Below, one piece after another: positions 1 to 7,611 of a stretch of 64,000 nucleotides of DNA. The notes under the pieces are model-generated. The model saw only the letters and a program-made list of their open reading frames with translations, searched no databases and was not told where the DNA came from. Position 1 is the first letter of the stretch. Each line of letters opens with the position of its first letter. A program made the translations under genes and the position numbers. Source of the stretch: JBEVJC01 sp040510375 (GTDB lineage: Bacteria > Bacteroidota > Bacteroidia > Chitinophagales > Chitinophagaceae); the NCBI GenBank assembly GCA_040510375.1, contig JBEVJC010000034.1, positions 225,716-289,715 on the forward strand, read 5' to 3'.

Positions 1-606
1 GTTCAGTTCATCAAGTTTCAATTCACCGATCCGGCCGTAATTAATGGCTGTATCTGTCCGCTCGCGGCTCAGCACATGCACCAGGTTAAACCGTTTCATA
101 TAGCGGTTTTTAAGGCCCTCCAATTCTTCAAAAAATATAATTGAATTACGCGACCGGTTGCCATACACCAGTGTAAACGAACTAAGCGGTTCAGTGGCAA
201 GGGTTGTTTTGATCAGTGATAATACAGGAGTAATTCCACTGCCTGCAGCAAAGGCGAGATAATTCTTTTTTTGCTGAGGGTCGAGCCGGGTATTAAAGTT
301 GCCAACGGGCTGCATCACCTCGATCACATCACCCGGTTTGAAATTCTCATGTGCGAAGATGGAGAACAGGCCGCCCTCCACTTTTTTTATCGCAACCCTC
401 CATTCATTATCGAGCGGTGAGCTGCAGATGGAATAGGTACGACGAATCTCCTGGTCGTTGATCCGGACGCGCATGGTGAGGCTCTGTCCCTGTTTATATA
501 AAAAGTCGTTGCGAAGGTTTTCAGGCACTTCAAAACTAACTGTTACGCAATCTGCGGTTTCTTTTTTAATCTCCCGGATGCGGAGCGGATGAAAATGAAC
601 GGACAT
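1..606 (-). CDS. paaE: 1,2-phenylacetyl-CoA epoxygenase reductase subunit PaaE (5' part only)
   Basis: Runs off the left edge; about 202 N-terminal codons are present. The visible part is an FNR-like flavoprotein: an FAD-binding barrel with RTYSICSSP at residues 56-64 and GGLFS near 78, then the start of the NAD(P)-binding domain with AAGSGITP at 120-127. In PaaE a C-terminal plant-type 2Fe-2S domain follows and would lie outside the window. PaaE passes electrons from NADPH to the di-iron PaaA subunit during aerobic phenylacetate breakdown. The TetR gene directly upstream on the same strand fits a paa locus. Alternative: another ferredoxin reductase of the same fold. The start is the first in-frame ATG. 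Confidence 0.75.
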   Translation of the reverse strand, partial: MSVHFHPLRIREIKKETADCVTVSFEVPENLRNDFLYKQGQSLTMRVRINDQEIRRTYSICSSPLDNEWRVAIKKVEGGLFSIFAHENFKPGDVIEVMQPVGNFNTRLDPQQKKNYLAFAAGSGITPVLSLIKTTLATEPLSSFTLVYGNRSRNSIIFFEELEGLKNRYMKRFNLVHVLSRERTDTAINYGRIGELKLDELN

Positions 607-682
607 GTTTCCGTGTTTAAGATGAACAATCGTTAAAGCAGCTAGCGGAGGTTGTCCAGGCCGGGGCCTGTTTAGTTTGCAG

Positions 683-926
683 TCGTTTATCGGTCATGGC
701 CGTCAAACATTATTTAATCAGATCGCAGACATTTGTATCACGGCATCAAACATGATTCAGTTATCTGTAGTCGTTTATCTTCAGGGCCATTAACCATTCA
801 ATCAGATCGCAGACGTTTGTATCACGGCATCAAACATGATTCAGTTATCTGTGGTCGTTTATTTTCAGGGCCATTAACCATTCAATCAGATCGCAGACAT
901 TTGTATCACGGCAGCGGTCGTTTATC
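683..926. repeat. 84-bp degenerate tandem repeat between tetR and paaE, overlapping the tetR stop
   Basis: The motif AATCAGATCGCAGAC starts at 716, 800 and 884, exactly 84 bp apart, and the two full units are nearly identical. TCGTTTAT occurs at 683, 771, 855 and 918. The last copy lies on the tetR stop codon (922-924). On the minus strand the outermost copy reads MFDGHDR-stop, matching the tetR ending MVDGLRR-stop codon for codon, so the array looks like copies of the gene end. It fills nearly all of the spacer upstream of paaE, where a paaE promoter and operator would be expected. No other gene is seen between 607 and 921. Confidence 0.9.
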
Positions 927-1509
927 TGCGAAGGCCGTCCACCATGATCATAATCATGTTTTCTTCCAGCTCTTCGGCATTGATTTTAGCCTTGCTGCGG
1001 TGCCAGCTCTCAATGCCGCTGACGGCATGGAGCATTACAAGGACCGCTGTTGCTGCATCTATTTCTTTAACCTCCTTGCGGGTGATCCCTTCTTCAATGA
1101 TCCCGGCAAAACGTTTGCGGTAATTACGGCGTTGTGAACGGATATTCGAAAGAAAGGGATCTTCCAGGTGTTTCCATTCGCGGTCCGTTACATATACCTC
1201 TTCATATTTTTCGATCATCTGTTTGATATGGAAACGGAGAAGGCTTTCGATCTTTTTAATAGAAGCCTGTTCGGACGATTCAATGCTGTCAATATTTGTG
1301 TTAAAACGGTTTGCCACATCGAAACAGATTGCTTCCAGGATTTCATTCTTGGAACGGATATGGTTGTAGAGGCTGGCTGCCTCGATACCAACGGATTCTG
1401 CCAGGTCGCGCATAGACGTAGCCGCGAAGCCTTTTTCCCTGAACATGATCGCCGCTTTTTGCAGGATAAGATCTTTTTTTGACGCTTTCTTTCTAGCTGC
1501 TTTTGCCAT
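922..1509 (-). CDS. TetR/AcrR family transcriptional regulator (PaaR-like)
   Basis: A 195-aa protein. The N-terminal TetR helix-turn-helix is clear at about residues 12-58 (TSMRDLAESVGIEAASLYNH), followed by a helical ligand-binding domain. It lies upstream of paaE in the same direction, so it probably controls the phenylacetate genes as PaaR does elsewhere, releasing DNA on binding phenylacetyl-CoA; that role is inferred from position. I chose the ATG at 1509 over an in-frame TTG two codons earlier. The sequence TATATTTG, a match to the Bacteroidota -7 element, sits just before this ATG. The 3' end is copied in the downstream repeat array. Confidence 0.85.
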   Translation of the reverse strand: MAKAARKKASKKDLILQKAAIMFREKGFAATSMRDLAESVGIEAASLYNHIRSKNEILEAICFDVANRFNTNIDSIESSEQASIKKIESLLRFHIKQMIEKYEEVYVTDREWKHLEDPFLSNIRSQRRNYRKRFAGIIEEGITRKEVKEIDAATAVLVMLHAVSGIESWHRSKAKINAEELEENMIMIMVDGLRR

Positions 1510-1590
1510 GTCCAAATATAAACAGTTCTGACAATTCGCCCGTTACGTAAATTTCCATGGTCCAGCCGGACGATAGTCTTATAAATTACT

Positions 1591-1598
1591 TAGGTTTG
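1591..1598 (+). promoter_or_regulatory. Candidate -7 element for the PfkB kinase gene
   Basis: TAGGTTTG matches the Bacteroidota consensus TAnnTTTG and lies about 78 bp before the ATG. I find no TTG at the expected -33 distance, so support is weak. Confidence 0.3.
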
Positions 1599-1675
1599 CA
1601 CGCTTTCAGGCCGGTGCACTGACCAATCAGCCGCCCTGGGGATCTTATTCAGTTTTTAATCCTAAAACTTCGTTC

Positions 1676-2599
1676 ATGTCGTTGATCGTTATCGGAACCA
1701 TGGCATTTGATGCAATCGAAACCCCTTTTGGTAAAACAAACCAGATCGTTGGTGGCTCCGCCCTGTACGTAGCCTATGCTGCAAGCCAGTTTGTTAAACC
1801 AGTCCACCAGGTGTCCATAATCGGTTACGACTTCCCCGAAGAGGAACTCTCGGAATTAAAAAGCCGCGGTGTTACCATGGAGGGAGTTGAGCGCATAGCA
1901 GATAAAAAATCCTTCTTCTGGAGCGGTCGTTATCATGAAGACATGAACACCCGCGATACGCTGGTTACCGACCTGAATGTACTGGCAGATTTTAATCCAC
2001 AAATCCCTGAATCATACCAGTGTTCAGAATTCCTGATGCTCGGAAACCTGGTGCCTGCTGTTCAACTTAGTGTGATCAGGCAACTTCGTAAAAGGCCAAA
2101 GCTGATCGTTATGGACACGATGAACTTCTGGATGGAAGTGGCGATGCCGGATCTCCAGGAAGTGCTTGGACATGTAGATCTCCTGATGGTCAATGATGCA
2201 GAAGCAAGACAACTCAGTGGTCAGTTCTCCCTTGTTAAGGCCGCCAGGTCAATCATGGAAATGGGACCCAAATACCTTATCATAAAAAAAGGAGAACACG
2301 GTGCCCTCCTGTTCCATGGTGAAAATGTTTTCTATGCACCTGCGCTTCCGCTGGAAGAAGTATTTGACCCCACCGGTGCCGGTGATACCTTTGCAGGCGG
2401 CTTTATCGGCCACCTGGCACGTACCGGCGATATCTCTTTCGAGAACATGAAACGCGCTATCATCGTGGGTTCTGCAATGGCAAGTTTCTGCGTAGAAAAA
2501 TTCGGTCCTACCAGGATGAAGGAAATCACGAAGTCCGATATAGAACGTCGTATCCAGCAATTCAAAGAACTTTCCAATTTCGAGATCGAACTGGTTTAA
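1676..2599 (+). CDS. PfkB family carbohydrate kinase
   Basis: A 307-aa ribokinase-fold kinase, normal length for the family. The C-terminal PfkB signature DPTGAGDTFAGG starts near residue 231; the Asp of GAGD is the expected catalytic base and the following Gly-rich turn the anion hole. The N-terminal VGGSALYVA corresponds to the substrate-side glycine motif. It phosphorylates a sugar or nucleoside with ATP in the cytosol; the substrate cannot be read from the sequence, and adenosine or a sugar are both possible. It stands alone, with a TetR gene divergent on its left and a convergent secreted-protein gene on its right, so context does not help. Confidence 0.85.
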   Translation: MSLIVIGTMAFDAIETPFGKTNQIVGGSALYVAYAASQFVKPVHQVSIIGYDFPEEELSELKSRGVTMEGVERIADKKSFFWSGRYHEDMNTRDTLVTDLNVLADFNPQIPESYQCSEFLMLGNLVPAVQLSVIRQLRKRPKLIVMDTMNFWMEVAMPDLQEVLGHVDLLMVNDAEARQLSGQFSLVKAARSIMEMGPKYLIIKKGEHGALLFHGENVFYAPALPLEEVFDPTGAGDTFAGGFIGHLARTGDISFENMKRAIIVGSAMASFCVEKFGPTRMKEITKSDIERRIQQFKELSNFEIELV

Positions 2600-2629
2600 C
2601 ACCCAGTCCGACAGGGAATCAGGAATTTT

Positions 2630-4324
2630 TCATCGATAGGCCAGCACAAGCACATTACGGTACCTTTTTGTTTTTCCTTCAAGGTTAAATACAGCTGTCA
2701 ATACAATGTATGCCGCTGCTGGTAGCCGTTGGCCGTTTTCATCAAGGCCATTCCATGTCCAGTATCCTGAACCCGACAGGAGATCACCCCTGACCAGGTG
2801 TCTCACAAGCTTCCCATACAGGTTGTAAATCCTTACGTCCGCTACATATCCTGGTGATGGCAATCCAAAATGGATGAAACACAGATCATCCAACCCATCA
2901 TTATCGGGTGAAAAAACAGCAGGCTGGATTTTAACACCGCTATTGGTATCCGGTACGTCCATGAGCTGTGAGTTCCGATACCCCGGAGTTCCATATCCTG
3001 AGGCTGAAGAAGCCGAATGCCAGTTGGATGGATGGTCCGACCCCCAATCGGCATTGATCCTTTCCAGCGCGATGCCCTCACGGTTAACAAGCAGGGGGAA
3101 ATGCCATTTTTCAGAATAATTCACTTCATCAATCACTTCGCCCTGCGGACCAGTTAATACTACGGCTCCCTTATCGTCCGCAAAGCCGGGTAAGGAACGG
3201 ATAAAATGGAAACTTCGGGGGTTAGAGCTGGAAAAATGGAGAGCCAGTAATTCCGGGTCACTGGTGGCCACTACATATTCACCCGGGAAAAAAAGAAACG
3301 GACCCTCCGAAAGGGGAACAAGATCATTTAAATCGCCACTGCTGTTGCGGTTGGCAAGATGAAGTGTTTTTAAGTCAACAATTTCTTTTCCATTATTCAG
3401 GATCTCCACATAATCATAACCGGAAGGGACAGGGTTAAAAAGGATCTCATTGATCGCCAGGTCACCGGCTACAGCGGTACCCGGAATACCAACACTTGCA
3501 GTTTCTGTTCCCGCGATATTTCCATAACAATCACCAATACCGCTCACACGGAGGGTGTATACCTGCTTTGTTGTTAATGGTGCGTCCATTGTTAAATAAA
3601 CTTCAGTAAATAAAGGCGCAGTTGGAAAGGCTTCCATGAAACGGATCCCGCTTGCCTGATAGGCCGTGATCACAGAAGCCTTAAGGCTGTCAATGGTTTC
3701 ATCAAATACCAGTACAATACCTGATGGATCAGGGGTATAGGTGCGGAGCAGCCCTGGTGGCTGATCGTCGGCACTGGAACCATTGACCGAGTTAATGGTT
3801 CCCGGAGTCCCGCCACGCGCATCATTACTCGAAGTCCAGTTTGACTTTCCACTACAGGGTTTGGTTGGGTCAATCATTTCCAATGTCCATCCACCCTCCT
3901 TCTTTAATTCATTCCGGTGCCAGCCAGGTTCAAACCTTACTGCATGTATAACAAAGTTATCGGCTTTAAGGAGGCTGATGGTTTCTCCTTCATTGTCAAA
4001 CGAAGGGAAACTGGTGACTGCTATGGCCGGGCCGAAGGCAGATAGAAAAGGAAGCGCACTGGTGCTTCCGACCAGAAGAATGGAATCAGGCTGCAGGAGA
4101 TATGCTGCCAGCATTCCGCTTTGTCCGGCCTGGTCGGCAATCCGCCAGCCCTGCAGGTTTACCTCCTCTTTACTCCGGGTCCGTATCTCGATCCATTCAT
4201 AAGAAGGTAAACCCACAGTGGGTGAGGGATCCGACATGATCTCCTGGATAATCACCGAATACCTCTCCTGGCTTACCGCGGCCAGGGGGATTAAAAAGCA
4301 TAAAGTGAATACCAGGAATCTCAT
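2630..4324 (-). CDS. Secreted lamin-tail-domain protein with FlgD-like/gliding-type C-terminus
   Basis: A 564-aa protein. The start was moved to the ATG at 4324 because MRFLVFTLCFLIPLAAVSQ is a typical signal peptide; the longer reading frame adds 23 codons of non-signal sequence. Two lamin-tail domains are visible, one near residues 25-150 (QEIMSDPSPTVG, YEWIEI) and one near 290-430 (INEILFNPVPSGYDYVEI). The C-terminus (FSPDNDGLDDL, then VRIYNLYGKLV, then WNG-DENGQ-LPAAAY) resembles the FlgD Ig-like or gliding-motility-associated C-terminal domain, so the protein may be a type IX secretion cargo. Lamin-tail domains in bacteria often accompany nucleases or surface adhesion; no catalytic domain is seen here. 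Confidence 0.75.
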   Translation of the reverse strand: MRFLVFTLCFLIPLAAVSQERYSVIIQEIMSDPSPTVGLPSYEWIEIRTRSKEEVNLQGWRIADQAGQSGMLAAYLLQPDSILLVGSTSALPFLSAFGPAIAVTSFPSFDNEGETISLLKADNFVIHAVRFEPGWHRNELKKEGGWTLEMIDPTKPCSGKSNWTSSNDARGGTPGTINSVNGSSADDQPPGLLRTYTPDPSGIVLVFDETIDSLKASVITAYQASGIRFMEAFPTAPLFTEVYLTMDAPLTTKQVYTLRVSGIGDCYGNIAGTETASVGIPGTAVAGDLAINEILFNPVPSGYDYVEILNNGKEIVDLKTLHLANRNSSGDLNDLVPLSEGPFLFFPGEYVVATSDPELLALHFSSSNPRSFHFIRSLPGFADDKGAVVLTGPQGEVIDEVNYSEKWHFPLLVNREGIALERINADWGSDHPSNWHSASSASGYGTPGYRNSQLMDVPDTNSGVKIQPAVFSPDNDGLDDLCFIHFGLPSPGYVADVRIYNLYGKLVRHLVRGDLLSGSGYWTWNGLDENGQRLPAAAYIVLTAVFNLEGKTKRYRNVLVLAYR

Positions 4325-4398
4325 GCGGGGTATATATATGTTGATTGGGTAAAGCTCGATGGGCGGGGAAGAGTTACAATGGGAAAAAAACATAAATA

Positions 4399-4430
4399 TT
4401 TGGATTAAAAACCCCTTGCACCTATTTTTG
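4399..4430 (+). promoter_or_regulatory. Bacteroidota-type promoter for asd
   Basis: TTTG at 4399-4402, 20 nt, then TATTTTTG at 4423-4430: a full match to the Bacteroidota housekeeping consensus. The predicted start near 4437 gives a leader of about 190 nt before asd. Confidence 0.6.
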
Positions 4431-4523
4431 TGGAGATATGATCATCATTAAACACACAAAGTCCACAAAGAAACGTTCCTGACGGGAAGGTTAGCTGTGT
4501 ATTATTGTACGATATAAACAAGC

Positions 4524-4613
4524 AATGCCTTCCAGCCGGAAGGCATTCCCATTTTATGGGGGTTAGTGAATGATCCATTATTCATCATCAATAAATTCCT
4601 TTCAGCTGAAAGG
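4524..4613 (+). promoter_or_regulatory. Pair of related palindromes in the asd leader
   Basis: 4524-4547 is a 10-bp perfect stem around the loop AGCC (AATGCCTTCC pairing with GGAAGGCATT). 4598-4613 is the perfect 16-bp palindrome CCTTTCAGCTGAAAGG. The centre of the first (CCTTCCAGCCGGAAGG) agrees with the second at 13 of 16 positions, 70 bp apart. The second ends four bases before the GGAGGG ribosome-binding site of asd. They could be operator half-sites, an RNA structure that hides the ribosome-binding site, or products of a local duplication. Confidence 0.5.
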
Positions 4614-4626
4614 ACAGGAGGGTAAA

Positions 4627-5616
4627 ATGAAAGTTGCAGTTGTAGGCGCCACCGGACTGGTTGGCACCAAAATGTTACAGGTATTGGCCGAAAGAAATTT
4701 CCCGGTAACGGAACTGGTACCGGTTGCATCGGAAAGATCCATTGGTAAGGAAGTAGAGTTCAGGGGAAAGAAGTACAAGGTAGTGAGTATGGAAGATGCG
4801 ATAAAGGCGAAACCTGCTGTAGCTTTATTTTCAGCCGGTGGCAGTACTTCACTGGAATGGGCGCCTAAGTTTGCAGAGGCAGGCATCACCGTAATTGATA
4901 ATTCATCGGCCTGGCGTATGGATCCGTCCAAACCGCTGGTAGTTCCTGAAATCAATGCGGATGTGCTGACAGCGGGTGATAAGATCATTGCAAATCCCAA
5001 CTGTTCCACTATCCAGATGGTGGTTGCATTAAACCCGCTGCATAAAAAATACGGAATAAGGCGGATTGTTGTAAGTACCTACCAGAGCGTTACAGGTACC
5101 GGTGTTAAGGCAGTCAGCCAGATGATGAATGAACGGAAGGGAATCACTGGTGAAATGGCCTATAAATACCCCATTGATCTCAACGCAATTCCCCAGATCG
5201 ATGTGTTCACCGAAAACGGCTACACCAAGGAAGAAATGAAGATGGTAAAAGAAACCGCGAAGATCATGCGTGACGATACCATCCGGGTAACGGCAACAAC
5301 GGTCCGGATCCCCGTGATGGGCGGGCATAGTGAAAGTGCCAATGTAGAATTTGAAAATGATTTTATACTGGACGAAGTTCGTACGTTACTTTCCTCCTCA
5401 CCAGGGGTGGTGGTTGTAGACGATACGGCCAATGCACTCTACCCGATGCCGATGGATGCGCATGAAAAGGACGATGTATTTGTAGGCAGGTTACGTCGCG
5501 ATGAATCGCAGGCAAAAACGCTCAACATGTGGATCGTTTCGGATAACCTGCGTAAAGGTGCTGCAACGAATGCAGTGCAGATCGCTGAATACCTAAATGA
5601 GAAAGGGCTTTTGTAA
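4627..5616 (+). CDS. asd: Aspartate-semialdehyde dehydrogenase
   Basis: A 329-aa protein that reduces aspartyl phosphate to aspartate semialdehyde with NADPH, the branch point to lysine, diaminopimelate, threonine and methionine. The N-terminal Rossmann motif GATGLVGTKM is intact, as is the active-site NPNCST with Cys126. I chose the ATG at 4627, not the longer frame from 4570, because GGAGGG lies 4 nt before it and MKVAVVGATG is the family's usual start. This is one of the few genes here with a strong Shine-Dalgarno sequence. It has its own promoter and a structured leader and ends at a strong terminator. Confidence 0.95.
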   Translation: MKVAVVGATGLVGTKMLQVLAERNFPVTELVPVASERSIGKEVEFRGKKYKVVSMEDAIKAKPAVALFSAGGSTSLEWAPKFAEAGITVIDNSSAWRMDPSKPLVVPEINADVLTAGDKIIANPNCSTIQMVVALNPLHKKYGIRRIVVSTYQSVTGTGVKAVSQMMNERKGITGEMAYKYPIDLNAIPQIDVFTENGYTKEEMKMVKETAKIMRDDTIRVTATTVRIPVMGGHSESANVEFENDFILDEVRTLLSSSPGVVVVDDTANALYPMPMDAHEKDDVFVGRLRRDESQAKTLNMWIVSDNLRKGAATNAVQIAEYLNEKGLL

Positions 5617-5683
5617 ACGTTTCTTGTGGAAGCCCCCATTTTTCAAAACAAAGGGTTAAGTAAGGCAGCTTATATAAAAAAAT

Positions 5684-5720
5684 AAAACCGGAACTCCGAT
5701 TAAGGGGATTCCGGTTTTTT
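5684..5720. terminator. Bidirectional terminator between asd and yceI
   Basis: Inverted arms AAAACCGGAA and TTCCGGTTTT with a short additional inner stem, flanked by A and T runs, so it can work for both convergent genes. Confidence 0.8.
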
Positions 5721-5749
5721 ATTATGAAGGGAACGGATTAAAATTTTTA

Positions 5750-6271
5750 TCAGGATTTGATCAGCTCAACATCCGCCTGCAGCCTGACATCGTTTGCTAC
5801 AACCAGTCCACCCGCTTCTGTAACGGCGCTCCAGGTAAGACCGAAGTCCTGGCGGTTGATCTTCGTTGTAACTTCAAAACCTGCCACAGTCTGGCCGTAA
5901 AGGCTTTTTTCAATACCACCGAATTCAGCAAAAACCACTATCGAGCGGGTAACGCCTTTAAGGGTAAGATCGCCGGTGATCTTAAAATCATTTCCTGTTT
6001 TTTCAACACTTGTTGAAACGAAAGTCAGTTTCGGGAATTTATCAGCGTCAAAAAAATCGGCTGACTTAAGATGCGCATCACGTTGCTCATTGCCCGTGTT
6101 GACACTATTGATATCAGCGCTGAAAGTAACCTTGCCATCGCTGAAGTCTTCATTTGCTGCTTCGAGCGTTCCTTCAAATGAAGTGAATTTTCCAGACGCG
6201 GTTGAAACGACCAGGTGTTTTACTTTAAACCCGATCTCTGAATGTGCGGTATCAATTGTCCAAGTTGCCAT
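5750..6271 (-). CDS. YceI family protein
   Basis: A 173-aa protein matching the YceI beta-barrel family along its whole length: WTIDTAHSEIGFKVKHLVVS at the start, the GxF and NTGNEQRDAHL regions, and DLTLKGVTR in the middle. Family members form lipocalin-like barrels that bind polyisoprenoids. Unlike many periplasmic YceI proteins this one has no signal peptide, so it should be cytosolic; such forms are common in the family. It is a single gene with its own likely promoter, convergent with asd. Confidence 0.9.
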   Translation of the reverse strand: MATWTIDTAHSEIGFKVKHLVVSTASGKFTSFEGTLEAANEDFSDGKVTFSADINSVNTGNEQRDAHLKSADFFDADKFPKLTFVSTSVEKTGNDFKITGDLTLKGVTRSIVVFAEFGGIEKSLYGQTVAGFEVTTKINRQDFGLTWSAVTEAGGLVVANDVRLQADVELIKS

Positions 6272-6289
6272 GATTTATAATTTAAGATG

Positions 6290-6321
6290 TAAAATTAATG
6301 TTCCAACATTGAATTATCAAA
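6290..6321 (-). promoter_or_regulatory. Likely promoter of yceI
   Basis: On the minus strand TTTG, 20 nt, TAATTTTA: a perfect spacing with one mismatch to TAnnTTTG. It lies 18 bp before the yceI start. Confidence 0.45.
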
Positions 6322-6545
6322 CAAATTGTGTTAAAGCTTCCCGAATCATTGAAAATTGATGTTCCGGTCTGTTCACGGACGCACGTAACACGCAGATCTG
6401 CAACTATCAGGGTAGGATAATTGTGCCAGAACCCCGGCTATAACATTTTAGGTAGTAATAATACAATTGCGGCAGCCACGGGCTGGACGTGCCGAAAAGC
6501 AGGAAGGGTACATCGGAACCGCACCGGGTTGATCACTGCACTATA

Positions 6546-7574
6546 TCAGACTGAGGAAGTAAACTGCCTTAAGAACCTCACATCATTTTCACTGAACAGT
6601 CTTAAGTCGTTGACATCATATTTCAGCATGGCCGGTCTTTCAATACCCAGGCCGAATGCAAACCCGCTGTATTTATTCGGATCAATATTACAGTTCGTAA
6701 GCACATTGGGATGCACCATTCCGCAGCCAAGGATTTCAACCCAACCTGTTTTTTTACAGATATTACAACCAACACCACCGCAGATCATACAGGTTACATC
6801 CATCTCTGCACTTGGTTCGGTGAAAGGGAAATACGAAGGCCGGAACCGCACTTTTACATCCTTGCCATACATTTCCTTAACAAAAAAATACAGGGTTTGT
6901 TTCAGGTCGGCAAAGGAAACATTTTCATCAATATATAATCCTTCCACCTGGTGGAAAAAACAATGGCTGCGCGCGCTTATCGTTTCATTACGGTACACAC
7001 GTCCGGGCATCAGCATCCGGATAGGTAGTTTACCTTTTTCCATTTCCCTGATCTGCACGCTGCTGGTATGGGTCCGCAGCACCCAGTCGGGATTTTGCTG
7101 GATATAAAAAGTATCCTGCATATCGCGGGCCGGATGATGGGCCGGTAAATTAAGCGCACCGAAATTGTGCCAGTCGTCCTCGATCTCGGGTCCCTCTGCA
7201 ACTGCAAAGCCAAGTCGCTGGAAGATGGACACGATCCTGTTGCGCATCAATGTTATCGGATGCCGGCTTCCCAGCGGTGTGGGTTCTCCGGGAAGGCTGA
7301 GATCAGTCAGCGCGGTCTCCGTTTCACCAGAACCGGCTTTTGATTTCAGTTCCTCGTATAGACCCTCGGCAAATAATTTAAATTCATTGAGTAATTGTCC
7401 GGCCTGTTTCTTCTGGTCAACAGCCACATTCTTCATTTCACCCATGATCGATTTTACGATCCCCTTTGTACCGAGATACCTGATCCGGAATTCTTCCACC
7501 TGCTTTTCATCAGTAGCGGGGAACGACTTCATCTCGGTCTTATATGCCTCAATCTGGCTGACTAATTGCTCCAT
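6546..7574 (-). CDS. pheS: Phenylalanyl-tRNA synthetase alpha subunit
   Basis: A 342-aa catalytic subunit of the PheST tetramer, which charges tRNA-Phe. The N-terminal coiled coil covers about residues 1-90. Class II motif 2 is seen in GRVYRNETISARSHCFFHQVEG, and motif 3 in GFAFGLGIERPAMLKY. A Cys-rich insert CMICGGVGCNICKKTGW is present before the conserved EILGCGMVHPNVL; this zinc-finger-like loop is known from many bacterial PheS proteins. pheT is not adjacent, so the two subunits are encoded apart here. The start is divergent from, and only 37 bp from, the arginase-like gene. Confidence 0.95.
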   Translation of the reverse strand: MEQLVSQIEAYKTEMKSFPATDEKQVEEFRIRYLGTKGIVKSIMGEMKNVAVDQKKQAGQLLNEFKLFAEGLYEELKSKAGSGETETALTDLSLPGEPTPLGSRHPITLMRNRIVSIFQRLGFAVAEGPEIEDDWHNFGALNLPAHHPARDMQDTFYIQQNPDWVLRTHTSSVQIREMEKGKLPIRMLMPGRVYRNETISARSHCFFHQVEGLYIDENVSFADLKQTLYFFVKEMYGKDVKVRFRPSYFPFTEPSAEMDVTCMICGGVGCNICKKTGWVEILGCGMVHPNVLTNCNIDPNKYSGFAFGLGIERPAMLKYDVNDLRLFSENDVRFLRQFTSSV

Positions 7575-7581
7575 AAGGCGG

Positions 7582-7589
7582 CAAAGATA
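7582..7589 (-). promoter_or_regulatory. -7 element placed right before pheS
   Basis: TATCTTTG on the minus strand is an exact TAnnTTTG match ending 7 nt before the pheS ATG, implying a leaderless or nearly leaderless message. No -33 TTG is visible. Confidence 0.4.
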
Positions 7590-7611
7590 GGAAATCGATT
7601 ATCTTGCAGCC

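Noticed and set aside
733..1137. Plus-strand frame of 134 codons with repeated residues
   Set aside because: It is the 84-bp repeat array read through into the antisense of the TetR gene; the repetition is explained by unit length being a multiple of three.
1513..1520. TATATTTG as promoter of the TetR gene
   Set aside because: It ends 3 nt before the chosen ATG, so a transcript would start inside the gene; noted only in the gene entry.
2249..2602. Minus-strand frame of 117 codons inside the PfkB gene
   Set aside because: Antisense of a clear kinase gene, no recognisable domain.
4325..4393. 23-codon extension of the lamin-tail protein
   Set aside because: The signal peptide starts at the internal Met at 4324; the extension would bury it.
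4570..4626. Longer N-terminus for Asd
   Set aside because: It covers the palindrome and the ribosome-binding site; the family starts at MKVAVVGATG.
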